Shown here piece after piece: positions 9,752 to 18,660 of a DNA stretch of 64,000 nt. The position numbers were made by a program, and so were the translations under genes. The notes beneath the pieces are model-generated. The model had not been told where the DNA came from, did no database searches, and saw only the letters and a program-made list of their open reading frames with translations. The DNA lies in contig JAGBDN010000101.1 in assembly GCA_017937485.1 (NCBI GenBank), forward strand, positions 62,001 through 126,000, given 5' to 3'. The stretch is from Thermoguttaceae bacterium (GTDB lineage Bacteria; Planctomycetota; Planctomycetia; Pirellulales; Thermoguttaceae). Each line of letters begins with the position of its first letter. Positions within the stretch are counted from its first letter, which is position 1.

Positions 9752-11155
9752 TCAGACGCGAAGGAACTTGCCGCGCCGCCAGAAGTCCCACAGGAAGAGC
9801 CAAATCAACGCGACGCCCGCGACATGCGTCAGCGTTCCGTACCAGACGCCGACGTATTGCTCCGTCCCGTGAAGAAGCCAACCCGCTAACTCGTCGTATC
9901 GCAAGAGATGCGAAAGCATATACGCCGCGATCGCGTTCGCGCCGAAAACCAGAAGAAACGTGCGCAAAATACGGGTTTGCATCACGTCGAACGCCCAATA
10001 AAAGAACGACAGCAGAAGCAAACTCAGCCCCGACGCGTACAGCGTCATCGTCGGCGTCCAAATATACTTCACGATCGGGCAATAGCCGACGCTCCCCTCC
10101 GGAAGCGCGCCCCACGCTCGACCCAAAACGACGCTAACGACGCCGGAAATCGCCAACGTCGCGACCGCTCGCAACTCGATACGGCGTCGGAATTTAACGT
10201 CGTCTTCCGAAATCGCGCCGAGTCGGTCGCGCGTCCGACGCAAGAACTCGCCGGCGAAGACACCGGAAAGCGTCGTCGCCGTAAACGTCAACGAACTAAT
10301 AATCCAAGTGTAATAATAACCCGGGTTAAAAACGACCGCGCCGTCCGGCCCGACGCTTGCGCAGTTCCGGAAACGCCCCAAAATCAGTCGGTCGACTTCG
10401 TAAGCCAAGTTGCCGTTCGGATCGTAAGACCCTCCGCCGCAACCGTTTAACGTGCAAAACGCGTTCAACGCCCAGAAACTCGCCAACAAGCCGCCGAAGA
10501 GCGCCCACCGACCGCGTCGCGGCAGGTAAAGGTAAGCGACGCAAGAGAATAGGTAGCCGGTCGCGATCGCCTGCAACGTGTTCGAATAGAGCTTTACGTC
10601 CCCCGGAACCAAATCTAAAAGGTTGCCCTGCGCGCACATACCGAAAATCCAAAGAACGGCGACACGACGTAAAATCCGAATCCAAAGCGCCGCCGAACGC
10701 TTGCGCCCGTCCGACGTCAAGTAGCGCGCCAACGCGAACGGAATCGCCGCGCCCGCCATAAAGAGGAACAACGGCATCACTAAGTCAAGAATCGAAAAGC
10801 CCTCGTTCCAACCCATATGTCGCGCTTGGTTTAGGAACGCTTCCGAGAAAGCGCGCGACTTCTCCGCCCAAGCCGGAACGTCGATCAAAAAGTCAAACGG
10901 TCGCCAAAACGCTTGCCAAAAATCGGTTTGCTCCGTAAAAATCGGGCCCGGCCCCTCGCGGAAAGCGCTCGCAATATCGTCGAACGCAAAAAGAAGGAAA
11001 ATGTCGAACCCCCGCAACGCGTCGAGCGAAACGAGGCGCGCCGGTTTCGGCGGCGTCGGCGTTTTTTCCTTCGCTTCGTCTCCATTTGCAACATCAACGC
11101 AGGCAAGACTTGCGCCGTTTGGTTTTACGTCTTTCGACGCCGCGTCGTCGTTCAT
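9752..11155 (-). CDS. DUF5009/HGSNAT-like multi-pass membrane acyltransferase
   Basis: The protein has 467 residues. After a cytoplasmic leader of about 40 residues comes RLVSLDALRGFDIF, the signature of the DUF5009 and heparan-alpha-glucosaminide N-acetyltransferase-like family, followed by about ten hydrophobic segments (for example LDLVMPLFLFMAGAAIPFAL and FLLVFGANAIAAYMLSHLL). Family members are thought to acetylate sugars across a membrane. The substrate here is unknown, though surface or mucopolysaccharide glycans are plausible. It is followed downstream by the hsd promoter region and preceded by a secreted phosphoesterase-like gene in the same direction, with a gap of about 160 bases. 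Confidence 0.8.
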   Translation of the reverse strand: MNDDAASKDVKPNGASLACVDVANGDEAKEKTPTPPKPARLVSLDALRGFDIFLLFAFDDIASAFREGPGPIFTEQTDFWQAFWRPFDFLIDVPAWAEKSRAFSEAFLNQARHMGWNEGFSILDLVMPLFLFMAGAAIPFALARYLTSDGRKRSAALWIRILRRVAVLWIFGMCAQGNLLDLVPGDVKLYSNTLQAIATGYLFSCVAYLYLPRRGRWALFGGLLASFWALNAFCTLNGCGGGSYDPNGNLAYEVDRLILGRFRNCASVGPDGAVVFNPGYYYTWIISSLTFTATTLSGVFAGEFLRRTRDRLGAISEDDVKFRRRIELRAVATLAISGVVSVVLGRAWGALPEGSVGYCPIVKYIWTPTMTLYASGLSLLLLSFFYWAFDVMQTRILRTFLLVFGANAIAAYMLSHLLRYDELAGWLLHGTEQYVGVWYGTLTHVAGVALIWLFLWDFWRRGKFLRV

Positions 11156-11312
11156 ATCTCTTTCCTTTCTTTCCTTTTCTCTCGTTAAAAAACGTCAAGT
11201 TTTCGCGCCGCCAACGCGACGTTCAACAACGTTTGCGCTTCACGATGCGGCGTCAATTAGCGTCCTTGTCCCCGCGTCGTCCAAACAAACTTAACATTCG
11301 CAATATCGCCGT

Positions 11313-12122
11313 TTAGAATTTGATTTCAAGCCAGATAGGCTTATGATCGGAAAGAGCCGGGTAAAGCTCGATCATTCCGCCGTCGGTCGCCCGCGCGTCG
11401 CCCCGAAAAACGATTTGGTCGATAACGCCAAGGTCGCGGTCTTTGGGATTAATCGCGCTATAAGTAAATCGGTCTTCCGTTTCGATTCCAAGCTCCAGCC
11501 AAATATTTTTATATCCCTTGTCAAAAAAGTGTTTAACGCCGGACGTATGTTCCGTTTTGCAGTTGAAATCGCCGCCGACGATAATTAAATCGTTCGCGTC
11601 GCTCGCTTCAAGCGCGTCGACAAGGCGTTTCGCGTGGTCGTCCGCCGCGACGTTAAAGCAAAGGTGCGTCGAGTAAATTGAGACTTTGCGTCCGTCGACG
11701 TCGATCGTCGCGCCGACCGCCGACGCCGGGTTCCAACCGCCTTCGGCGTTCAACTCGATCTCGCGGAAATCGGAAATCGGATACCGACTAAGGATCGATT
11801 TGTATTTGTCGAAGTTGTTGGCCGACGAGATTTTACCGGTATAATAGTATCGATACCCCAACGCGGCGCCGACGCGAGCCGTCCAGTCGCCGCCCGGAAC
11901 TTCGTTAAAACCGACGACGTCCGGCGCGTATTCTTTGAACATTTCGCCGATCGCGGTCGGCGTCGCTCGTTCGCCAAACTCGACGTTAAAAAAAGCGACG
12001 CGCAACGTTTGCTCCGCCTTTTTCGTCTCTTCGTCGCCGTCGCGCTCTCGCGCAAAGGTCGACGCGGAAACTAGCGCCGCAAGCGCAAGCGCCGCCGTTC
12101 CGCAAATTCGCGTTATCCCCAT
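11313..12122 (-). CDS. Secreted endonuclease/exonuclease/phosphatase (EEP) family protein
   Basis: The protein has 269 residues with a Sec signal peptide (GTAALALAALVSASTFA, cleavage near residue 24). The mature part has EEP-fold landmarks: VAFFNVEF at the start, VVGFNEVPGG with the metal-binding Glu, STHLCF, IIVGGDFNCKT carrying the D-x-N pair, and the C-terminal LSDHKPIWLEI with the catalytic Asp-His. Relatives cleave phosphodiesters in DNA, phosphoinositides or sphingomyelin. With a signal peptide this one acts outside the cytoplasm, perhaps on nucleic acid or phospholipid, but the substrate cannot be read from the sequence. The start ATG 12122 gives a proper leader. Confidence 0.85.
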   Translation of the reverse strand: MGITRICGTAALALAALVSASTFARERDGDEETKKAEQTLRVAFFNVEFGERATPTAIGEMFKEYAPDVVGFNEVPGGDWTARVGAALGYRYYYTGKISSANNFDKYKSILSRYPISDFREIELNAEGGWNPASAVGATIDVDGRKVSIYSTHLCFNVAADDHAKRLVDALEASDANDLIIVGGDFNCKTEHTSGVKHFFDKGYKNIWLELGIETEDRFTYSAINPKDRDLGVIDQIVFRGDARATDGGMIELYPALSDHKPIWLEIKF

Positions 12123-12228
12123 CTTTTAACTCCTTACTTTAAAATTGTCGCATCGCCGACAAGGAGTCGAACGCGACACGGCGCCGCTGTCCGACTCCTC
12201 GCGAGTTTGCTCGTTTCACGGCGCGTTA

Positions 12229-12648
12229 TTATTCGAGCGAAAGTTCGAATTTTACGTCCTTATCCGTCTTCTCGACTTGATACGTAAGCGGCGTGTTTTT
12301 AAAAGAATAACGTTCCAACGCCGCGTCGATATCGGGCAACGAATCCCGCTCTTCGCTCGGCGCCATTTCGCCTTTTGAAGAGACGCAGACTTTGTACGTC
12401 CCCTTCGGAATCCCTTCGACGCCACGCGCGAACCGCATTTTAAATTTTCCTTCGGCGTTCGTAAGCGCCGAACCGCCGCGACTTCCGTCTGCGCCGGCAA
12501 ACGTAACGTCGACCGCCGGAACCGGACGACCGTCGTAAAGGAGCGTTCCTTCAATCTCGTAGGTTTTCACCTTGTTTCCGCATCCGACCGTCGCGAGCGC
12601 CAGAACGCCAAGGGCGCCCCAACGGACGGCGCGCGTTACCTTTTTCAT
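12229..12648 (-). CDS. Small lipoprotein with a carboxypeptidase-regulatory/transthyretin-like fold
   Basis: The frame stays open far upstream, but ATG 12648 gives a clean lipoprotein of 139 residues. Its signal (WGALGVLALATVGCG) has the lipid-modified Cys at residue 23. The mature part reads EIEGTLLYDGRPVPAVDVTF and later NAEGKFKMRF and GIPKGTYKVCV, the beta-sandwich pattern of carboxypeptidase-regulatory-like domains that planctomycetes often encode beside DUF1559 proteins. It begins about 50 bases after the DUF1559 gene in the same direction, so the two are probably co-transcribed, and failed translation of the upstream gene could lower its expression by polarity. Confidence 0.78.
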   Translation of the reverse strand: MKKVTRAVRWGALGVLALATVGCGNKVKTYEIEGTLLYDGRPVPAVDVTFAGADGSRGGSALTNAEGKFKMRFARGVEGIPKGTYKVCVSSKGEMAPSEERDSLPDIDAALERYSFKNTPLTYQVEKTDKDVKFELSLE

Positions 12649-12700
12649 CTTCGCCTTCCTTTCTTTTCTCCGTTCGTTCGATTTTAAACGACGCGACGAC

Positions 12701-13761
12701 TCAGTCAAGCGAAAACGTTTCGCCGCCCGACTTAGTATACGTCGAGCAATACGCGTCGCCGTTGATCGTGTCGGCGACGAAACGAACGGAACCGTCGCCC
12801 ATCGCCGCGTTGACGCCGCCCGCGTGTCCGGAACGAGCGACTCGGCTTTGTTCCCAAGGATAAGGCGTAAAAGCGTTGGGCATATAGTTCGCGTAGTCCG
12901 GGCAACACATAACGAACCCGGCGTCCCACTCGTTATTCCAGAGGAACGGATTGAAAAAATAGGTCGCCGGAGCGCCGCCGGCCGAGTAACTTTCTTCCAT
13001 CTCGACGACGCCGGTCGCTTCAAGGAGCAAAAACGTGTTCGAAGCGCCGTCTTTAATATCGCTGAAAGCGTTCCAGCTGTTCTGCGACAAGATAGCGTTT
13101 CGCGTTTTTACGCGGCTCGGATAAGTATGAGAGTAATCTCCGAGATTCCAAGTATTAGATTTGTTGGCGTAAACGCGTCCGCACGTTCCGCCCGCGGCGG
13201 CGTAATCTTTATATTCGCCCAACGGAACGTCCGATTTTTCGGCGCTTGGACAATGGAACGCGGTCGGAGCGCTCTTAGACGCCTCTTTGTTCCTTTCGCT
13301 CCCGCTTCGAGCGGAGCCGACCGCCGGTTCGCCGGTTCCGACCTCGCGCTCAACGTAAGCGGCGCAAGAGAAATCGATTTGTTCGAAGAGGGCGACCGAC
13401 TCTAAATACGGCAGAATCGGCGCTTCCCAAGTAATCGCGCCGGTCCAACCGCGACACGTTCTTTTTTCGGCGCCGCAATCGGACCAAACGTTTTGAATAG
13501 GCGCGCCTTCCAAGGTTTCTGAGTAAAGAACGCCGGCGGGAAAACAACCGTTCGCGGACTCGTAATTATGCATTGCGAGCGCAAGTTGCTTCATTTGGCT
13601 CGTGCATTGCATACGTCGCGCGGCTTCGCGAGCCGCTTGAACGGCGGGCAGAAGCAAACCGATCAAGATCCCGATGATCGCAATAACGACAAGAAGTTCT
13701 ACCAGGGTAAAGCCAAAACGTTTGTTTTGCCCCCCCCCCCCATTTTAACAAATTGTGCCAT
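12701..13761 (-). CDS. DUF1559 pseudopilin-like protein, out of frame at a poly-G tract
   Basis: ATG 13761 has a good Shine-Dalgarno (AAGGGA, five bases before) and reads MAQFVKM, then enters 11 further Gs. As sequenced, that frame gives only about 20 residues, ending at TAG (13699-13701). One more G, or two fewer, would join it to [31 protein letters not shown] and [11 protein letters not shown], and continue unbroken to 12701: a 353-residue DUF1559 protein with 13 Gs in all. The body has the usual family features, including a C-terminal [17 protein letters not shown] segment. The prepilin-type helix suggests cell-surface or pseudopilin export. The break is either contingency-type phase variation or an indel error in the homopolymer. 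Confidence 0.85.
13730..13741 (-). repeat. Homopolymer of 12 G (coding strand) in the DUF1559 gene
   Basis: Twelve consecutive C on the plus strand read as G on the coding strand, starting with the G of an ATG at codon 7. Runs of this length slip readily in replication. Frame is restored with 10 or 13 Gs, each giving a short Gly stretch before the prepilin-like helix. Confidence 0.95.
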
Positions 13762-14093
13762 CCTAATCCCTTCATTTGCGTCAAACGACGCGCCAAAGTG
13801 AAGATTGAGCGACGCGAAAAAAAACACGTCGACAGAAAAAAGCGCCGGAGACCGCTTTTACGTCAAAAACCGACGCCTTTCTTAGTATACCAGACGGCGC
13901 TCCCGCTTGTCAAGCAAATTTCTTCAAATCGACGAAAATTTTTTCTTTTTTTTATTAAGGAAGCCTAACACCTAAGGCCAAACTAACTTCTTCATAAAAT
14001 CCCAACGACTTTAAGCGAACGTCGTTGGGAAAAGCGCCGCCAAACGAGAATCGACGGCGCCGAGATAGCCAAACGTTTTATCGCAAACGTCGG
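13762..14093. other. Intergenic region upstream of the first DUF1559 gene
   Basis: It holds the DUF1559 promoter (13884-13913) and a leader of roughly 115 bases. The rest, between the promoter and the end of the radical SAM gene, is AT-rich in part (a T-rich run near 13935-13955) and shows no convincing gene. Confidence 0.5.
13884..13913 (-). promoter_or_regulatory. Near-consensus promoter of the DUF1559/lipoprotein operon
   Basis: Minus strand: consensus TTGACA (13908-13913), an 18-base spacer and TATACT (13884-13889). It is one of the best sigma70-like promoters in the window and lies about 120 bases before the DUF1559 start, so the message should be abundant even when the poly-G tract is out of frame. 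Confidence 0.7.
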
Positions 14094-15005
14094 TTACATT
14101 CTGGCGCGGAGGCCCGCCATCACCGTCTCCGGGTGGAGCGAGTAAACGCCGGTCATCTCGGTCGCCATGCCGAAACCGCAGCGGTCGCACAGGCCTAACT
14201 CTTCGCCCAAACACGCTTTATGGAAAACGCCGTCGACCGAGACGAAGTTCGAAATCCAACAGCGCTTCGTAAAGTTCATGTCCTTTAACTTGCGAATGCC
14301 GCGCGCCGAATTCATCAGCGGAGCGCCCTTTTTGCGCAGCTCCAAGAGTTTGTCGATCACCGCGCAACGCGTTTCCCAGTCGAGCGCAAGGTCTTCCGTG
14401 CCCGGGTACGGCGTGTGAAAGTTGACCGATAAGTACTTAAAGCGCGGGCTTTCCGTTACGTAACGGACGACTTCCTCGACCGACTCGTAATTCAAGCGGT
14501 TGATCGCCATATTCGCGTTCAAAAACGGATGCGTCGACGCCGCGACGTTCCGCTCCAAACGCTCGAACGCGCCCGGGCCCCGCACCGCGTCGTGATAAGC
14601 GCCAATTCCGTCGAGACTTACCCAAATCAGGTCGGCGTTCGGCGCGTCGAACGGAATCTGCGCGTTCGTCGTGATCGTCGTCGAAAAGAAGCCGAGCTTC
14701 TTCGCCAAAACGCATAAATCGTCGATCGTTTTGTCGCCGTCGCGCCAAATGAACGGCTCGCCGCCCTCGAAGTCGACGAAACGCGAGCCCATCGCTCGGC
14801 ACTTTTTCAGTTCTTCCTCGATTTGCGCCCAACTTTTCGTCGTGCAGTCGCGCTCCTCGACGACGTTGCAGTGTTTACAGCGCAAATTACAGCGGTTCGT
14901 GATGAAAATCACCGACTGCAGCGGCTCGCGACGCCCCAACACGCGAACGCGGAAGAACCAACGGACAAAGGACAAATGCTGAACGAAACGCTTTAATATC
15001 GACAT
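14094..15005 (-). CDS. Radical SAM protein paired with a UbiA prenyltransferase
   Basis: From ATG 15005 the protein is 303 residues; a TTG at 15083 would add 26. The [4Fe-4S]/SAM motif is C39-x3-C43-x2-C46 (TNRCNLRCKHCNVV), with FEGGEPFIW following. The C terminus carries a second Cys group (RCWISN, HKACLG, LCDRCGFG), reminiscent of a SPASM/twitch auxiliary cluster. The N-terminal stretch FVQHLSFVRWFFRVRVLG is amphipathic and may associate with the membrane. Its neighbour upstream is a UbiA-family prenyltransferase, so a role in modifying a prenylated lipid or quinone-like molecule is plausible but inferred. No peptide substrate gene is visible nearby. Confidence 0.82.
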   Translation of the reverse strand: MSILKRFVQHLSFVRWFFRVRVLGRREPLQSVIFITNRCNLRCKHCNVVEERDCTTKSWAQIEEELKKCRAMGSRFVDFEGGEPFIWRDGDKTIDDLCVLAKKLGFFSTTITTNAQIPFDAPNADLIWVSLDGIGAYHDAVRGPGAFERLERNVAASTHPFLNANMAINRLNYESVEEVVRYVTESPRFKYLSVNFHTPYPGTEDLALDWETRCAVIDKLLELRKKGAPLMNSARGIRKLKDMNFTKRCWISNFVSVDGVFHKACLGEELGLCDRCGFGMATEMTGVYSLHPETVMAGLRARM

Positions 15006-15160
15006 CTTAGGAACCGAAAACGGAAACGGTCGCGGCGAAAAGTCGACGACTTCCAATCGCCGCGAAAGCCCCAAAGTTAACAACGACTAACCAAATTAAA
15101 ACAACCAAACAACGCCGCGAACAGCGTCAAAACAGCGAAACCGCGCAAACTTTAACGCCG

Positions 15161-16198
15161 TTAGCCGACGAAGCGCTCGAACGCCAACGCCGCCAAGAGG
15201 CAAAGCGCGAACGCGATCGTTAAATTTCGCGACAAATACCAACGAATCATGAACCAATCGACGTTCTTTTGCAAATAAACGTCCCAATATTCCATCGGGC
15301 CGAACCACCAAAGCCGCTCGACTTTGCGCTCCGGATCGACCGCGTAAAGGCGCATCGCTCGGAAGTACCCCCAGCCTAACGGAAGCGTCGCAAAGACGAT
15401 AAGCGTCGACGCCGGAAGGACTTCGAACGCGACCGCTCCGACGACCGACAGGTAAATCGCCGCGACCAAGACGCCGCAAAACGCGACCGCTCGCCCTTTC
15501 GTTCCAAGAAGCGCCGCGAACGTTTTTTTCCCGGCGCGCAAGTCCGGCTCCAAGTCGAGAATCGAGTGCGCGTAAAGGATATTCGCGACAAGAAGCCCCA
15601 TCGGAACGGAAATCGCCGCCGTCGCCGCGTCGAAACGCCCGCAAGCGGAGTAAGCGACGCCTAACATCGTCGTCGGGCCGAACAGCGCGCCGACCGACGC
15701 TTCGCCGAGTCCGCGGAAACTTAAACGCAACGGCGGCGCGGAGTAAAAGAACGCCAAAAACGCCCCGACGCCCGCAAAAATCAGGATCGGCGCCCCGCGT
15801 CGGAGCAGAATAACCGCCCCCGCCGCCGCGGCCAACGCGCAGAAAAAGAGCCCCGCCGCGAGGAGCCGCTTCGTCGTCGTTCGACCGTCGTCTAAATAAC
15901 GGCATTTCAACGACCGAGCGCGCATTCCGCCGTCCTCCATTTCGCGTCGCGCTTTCACCGTTCCGCAACGATAATCGAAGTAATCGTCGAGCAAGTTCGC
16001 GCCCATATGCGCCCAAAAAACGCCGACGACCGCTAAAAGCGCCAAAAGCCAATCGAAATCGGGCGTTCCCGCGACCCAGCACGCCGCTAAAATCGCCGGC
16101 GCCGCGCTCTGTAAAAAGCTGTGATACCGCGCGTTGCGCAACCAAAACCCGAGTTCGCGGGCCCAACCGACGGGCGAAAACTTACCGGCGCTCCCCAT
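15161..16198 (-). CDS. UbiA-family prenyltransferase
   Basis: This 345-residue membrane protein has about eight or nine transmembrane helices. Both Asp-rich Mg-prenyl-diphosphate motifs are visible: NLLDDYFDYR (residues 68-77) and DLEPDLRAGKKT in the second half. The layout resembles 1,4-dihydroxy-2-naphthoate prenyltransferase (MenA)-type and other UbiA enzymes that attach prenyl chains to an acceptor in the inner membrane. No menaquinone gene lies near, so the acceptor is unassigned. The C terminus includes a Trp-rich segment (WWFGPMEYWDVYLQKNVDWF) not typical of MenA. It is followed by the radical SAM gene in the same direction. Confidence 0.85.
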   Translation of the reverse strand: MGSAGKFSPVGWARELGFWLRNARYHSFLQSAAPAILAACWVAGTPDFDWLLALLAVVGVFWAHMGANLLDDYFDYRCGTVKARREMEDGGMRARSLKCRYLDDGRTTTKRLLAAGLFFCALAAAAGAVILLRRGAPILIFAGVGAFLAFFYSAPPLRLSFRGLGEASVGALFGPTTMLGVAYSACGRFDAATAAISVPMGLLVANILYAHSILDLEPDLRAGKKTFAALLGTKGRAVAFCGVLVAAIYLSVVGAVAFEVLPASTLIVFATLPLGWGYFRAMRLYAVDPERKVERLWWFGPMEYWDVYLQKNVDWFMIRWYLSRNLTIAFALCLLAALAFERFVG

Positions 16199-16369
16199 AT
16201 TTTACCTCTTTCGTTTTTTCGCTATTTTCCGACGTTCAATTCGCGTTTTCTAATTTCGACGGCGCGTCTTATTTTTCGTCGCCGACGCGGTAAGTTCGCG
16301 CCGTCTAATTTCATTACCGTCGTTTAACTCTCGTTTTTTCATTGAACGTAACCGCCGCCGCTTCGCGCT

Positions 16370-17479
16370 TTACAGCGTTTTCGATTCCCCGCCGTCGGGC
16401 GTCGCCATCGCGCCCCAAACGCCGTAAGGGCTCGCGCCGGACGTTTTTTCGAGCGCCGCCGGATCGCCGCAGTCGACCGTTTCCGAAACGAACCGCGCGG
16501 AACCGTCGGCGAAGAGCGCGTTGACGCCGCCCGAGTGATAACTCGACGCGCCGCCGACGATCGCGCCGCCGGAATAGCAAATCGGCGAGTTCGGCGGGAG
16601 GTTCGCGAGCATGCCGGAGTGCGCCAACACCCCGTCGTAAAAGAAGTTATTGCGCAAGTAACGCGTCGTTCCGGAGAGGCGTTTTCGGTCGTTCGCGTCG
16701 AAACCGCGCTCCAAGCAGACGCTCGGTCTGACGCTTCCGTCGACGGCGATTTCCGCGACTTCGACGACGCCGCCCTTGACGAGCGGTTCGTTAAAGTTCG
16801 ACGCGATGCAACTTTCGGCGCCGAGGAGCGTCGCGCTCGTCCCGTCGAGGCAGTCGTTCAAGCGTTTGGCGGCGCCGTTGCGGAAGAGACCGCGGCGGTT
16901 AGTCGACTCAAACTTTCCGCCTCCGTCGGCGTCGGGAATCGCGGCGTCGCCGTAACAGAACGAGAAGCTCAGACGCGACGCAACCGGCCAATCGGCGGGC
17001 TTTCCGTCGGCGTTCGGGTCGGACGGACACGTCATAAAACTAATGTTCCCGTCGTTCCAAGCGGGGCGCCCGACGATAACTCCGGCGAACCCTTCGATAT
17101 TTTTGTTCCGCATATCGGACATAAACGCGTCGTACCGGGCGGTCTGTTCGAGGTGCGGCAGGAGGAAAATTCGCCCGCTATAATAACCGCCCTTGTGCCC
17201 CGGGACGCCGTAAATTTCCGCGACGCCGCCTTCGGGAAGCCGCCCTTGCACGTCGTGAAAGTTATGCGTCGCGATTCCGACCTGTTTGAGCGAGTTGAGG
17301 CATTGCATTCGCCGCGCCGCCTCGCGAGCCGCCTGCACCGCCGGGAGAAGGAGACCGATTAAAATTCCGATAATCGCGATAACAACCAACAACTCGACCA
17401 ACGTAAAACCGCGCGTTTTATTAACTTGCAACCGTTGACGTTCCTGTTTCTCGTTTTGTTTCCAAGATAACGTCGTCAT
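16370..17479 (-). CDS. DUF1559 pseudopilin-like protein (intact)
   Basis: The protein has 369 residues. A basic leader of 23 residues ends in TRG, followed by [20 protein letters not shown], the type IV prepilin N-methylation motif with Glu at +5, then [17 protein letters not shown]. The rest is the planctomycete DUF1559 (SBP_bac_10) domain with ITFMTCPSDPNADG-like and C-terminal HSGGVNALFADGSARFV segments. These proteins are abundant in planctomycetes and are presumed to form or decorate surface or pseudopilus structures. Unlike the paralogue at 12.7-13.8 kb, this gene has no poly-G tract and is open from ATG 17479. Confidence 0.9.
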   Translation of the reverse strand: MTTLSWKQNEKQERQRLQVNKTRGFTLVELLVVIAIIGILIGLLLPAVQAAREAARRMQCLNSLKQVGIATHNFHDVQGRLPEGGVAEIYGVPGHKGGYYSGRIFLLPHLEQTARYDAFMSDMRNKNIEGFAGVIVGRPAWNDGNISFMTCPSDPNADGKPADWPVASRLSFSFCYGDAAIPDADGGGKFESTNRRGLFRNGAAKRLNDCLDGTSATLLGAESCIASNFNEPLVKGGVVEVAEIAVDGSVRPSVCLERGFDANDRKRLSGTTRYLRNNFFYDGVLAHSGMLANLPPNSPICYSGGAIVGGASSYHSGGVNALFADGSARFVSETVDCGDPAALEKTSGASPYGVWGAMATPDGGESKTL

Positions 17480-17665
17480 TAAAAAGATTCGACGCGTCTT
17501 ACTTGCGTCGCTCCGTAAAAAGGGGCGTTTTTGCCGTTAAACGTCGTTTCCGACGTTTTTTAGCGTTCTCTATCTTTCAGCGTCGTCTTTCGGTCGCCGG
17601 CGCTCTTCCCGCTCGCGACGGAAAGCAAGGACGACGGCCCGCCAAACCGCAAAAAAACATTCTCT

Positions 17666-17694
17666 ATTTTATCGCGACGCCGCAAACCGGTCAA
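17666..17694 (-). promoter_or_regulatory. Promoter of the second DUF1559 gene
   Basis: Minus strand: TTGACC (17689-17694), a 17-base spacer and TAAAAT (17666-17671), with a leader of about 180 bases before ATG 17479. Confidence 0.55.
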
Positions 17695-17758
17695 GCCCCC
17701 CTCCGAGACGCGAAACGCAAAAAACGCGGCGCGCGCTCGGGAAACCGCCTCTTAATCG

Positions 17759-18493
17759 TTAGTCGGCGCAAATTTCGCAAGAACGCTCTTTAAGTTCGTT
17801 CGCAAAGAAGAGAAGAAGCGGCGACGTCGCGTCAAATTCAAGCGAAAACGACTCGCCGAGCGCTTCGTTCAGCGTCGCGGTCGACCAGCGCGGCAGTTTT
17901 AAACGGTTCAGCGGATACTTTAACCCTTGCGACGTAATCGCTTGCGTCGGGTCGAAACTAAAAATCGAAATTTGCTCGCCCGGACGCGACGCGAACGTTC
18001 CGCTTTCCAGCGCGACCCGAAAAACGCCGAAGTCGTCGATCAGCCGAATCGACGGCGCGACGCGGGCAAAGTCGGCCAAACGCGAAATATTCCCGAGCGC
18101 GTGATCGGCTCTAAGTCCCGTCGCGCCGAGAATTGCAAGTTCCGTCCAACCGCGCTCGACGCAAAATCGGAACGCTTTGTCGAGATCGTTCGTCTCTTGC
18201 TCCGCGACGCGAACGAGCCGGTCGCGAAACCGCTCCTTCAGCGCCTTTGGAACCGAGTCGAGGTCGCCGACGATCCAATCGGGTTCGCGCCCGAACGCGA
18301 CCGCCTTTTCCGCCGCGCCGTCGCAACAAACCAACGTCGGAGCGTCGACGATAAAGCGTTGCGCCGCCGCGCTTTGCGGAAATTCGCCGTCGGCGAGAAT
18401 AACGACCGGCGCCGACGGCTCGTCCGCTTGCGACGCGACTTTCTCTTCCGGCGCGTTCGGCGTTTCTAAAATCGCAAAATTCGCCGCGCTCAT
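17759..18493 (-). CDS. Thiamine pyrophosphokinase
   Basis: The 244-residue enzyme transfers pyrophosphate from ATP to thiamine to make thiamine diphosphate in the cytoplasm. Family motifs are CCDGAAEKA near residue 55, DWIVGDLDSVP, QETNDLDKAFRF and GATGLRADHALGNISRL, which form the active site. The C-terminal beta-sandwich is seen as SIFSFDPTQAITSQGLKYPL. The N-terminal 30 residues are a variable leader. It stands alone, with no thiamine-synthesis neighbours or recognisable TPP riboswitch upstream, as expected for a salvage enzyme. The start ATG 18493 is the only good candidate. Confidence 0.88.
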   Translation of the reverse strand: MSAANFAILETPNAPEEKVASQADEPSAPVVILADGEFPQSAAAQRFIVDAPTLVCCDGAAEKAVAFGREPDWIVGDLDSVPKALKERFRDRLVRVAEQETNDLDKAFRFCVERGWTELAILGATGLRADHALGNISRLADFARVAPSIRLIDDFGVFRVALESGTFASRPGEQISIFSFDPTQAITSQGLKYPLNRLKLPRWSTATLNEALGESFSLEFDATSPLLLFFANELKERSCEICAD

Positions 18494-18660
18494 CGTCCCA
18501 ACTCCTTCGCAACTCGTTCCTTTAAGGTCGGTTGCGCCGACCGACGGCCCCGACCGCGTTTTAACGTCCGACGTTTAACGGAAACGCTCTTAATTAACGA
18601 TTAACGAATCAAACGCCCTTCCGACGCTTAACGATCGTTCAACGCCGGAGCGACGCCGCG

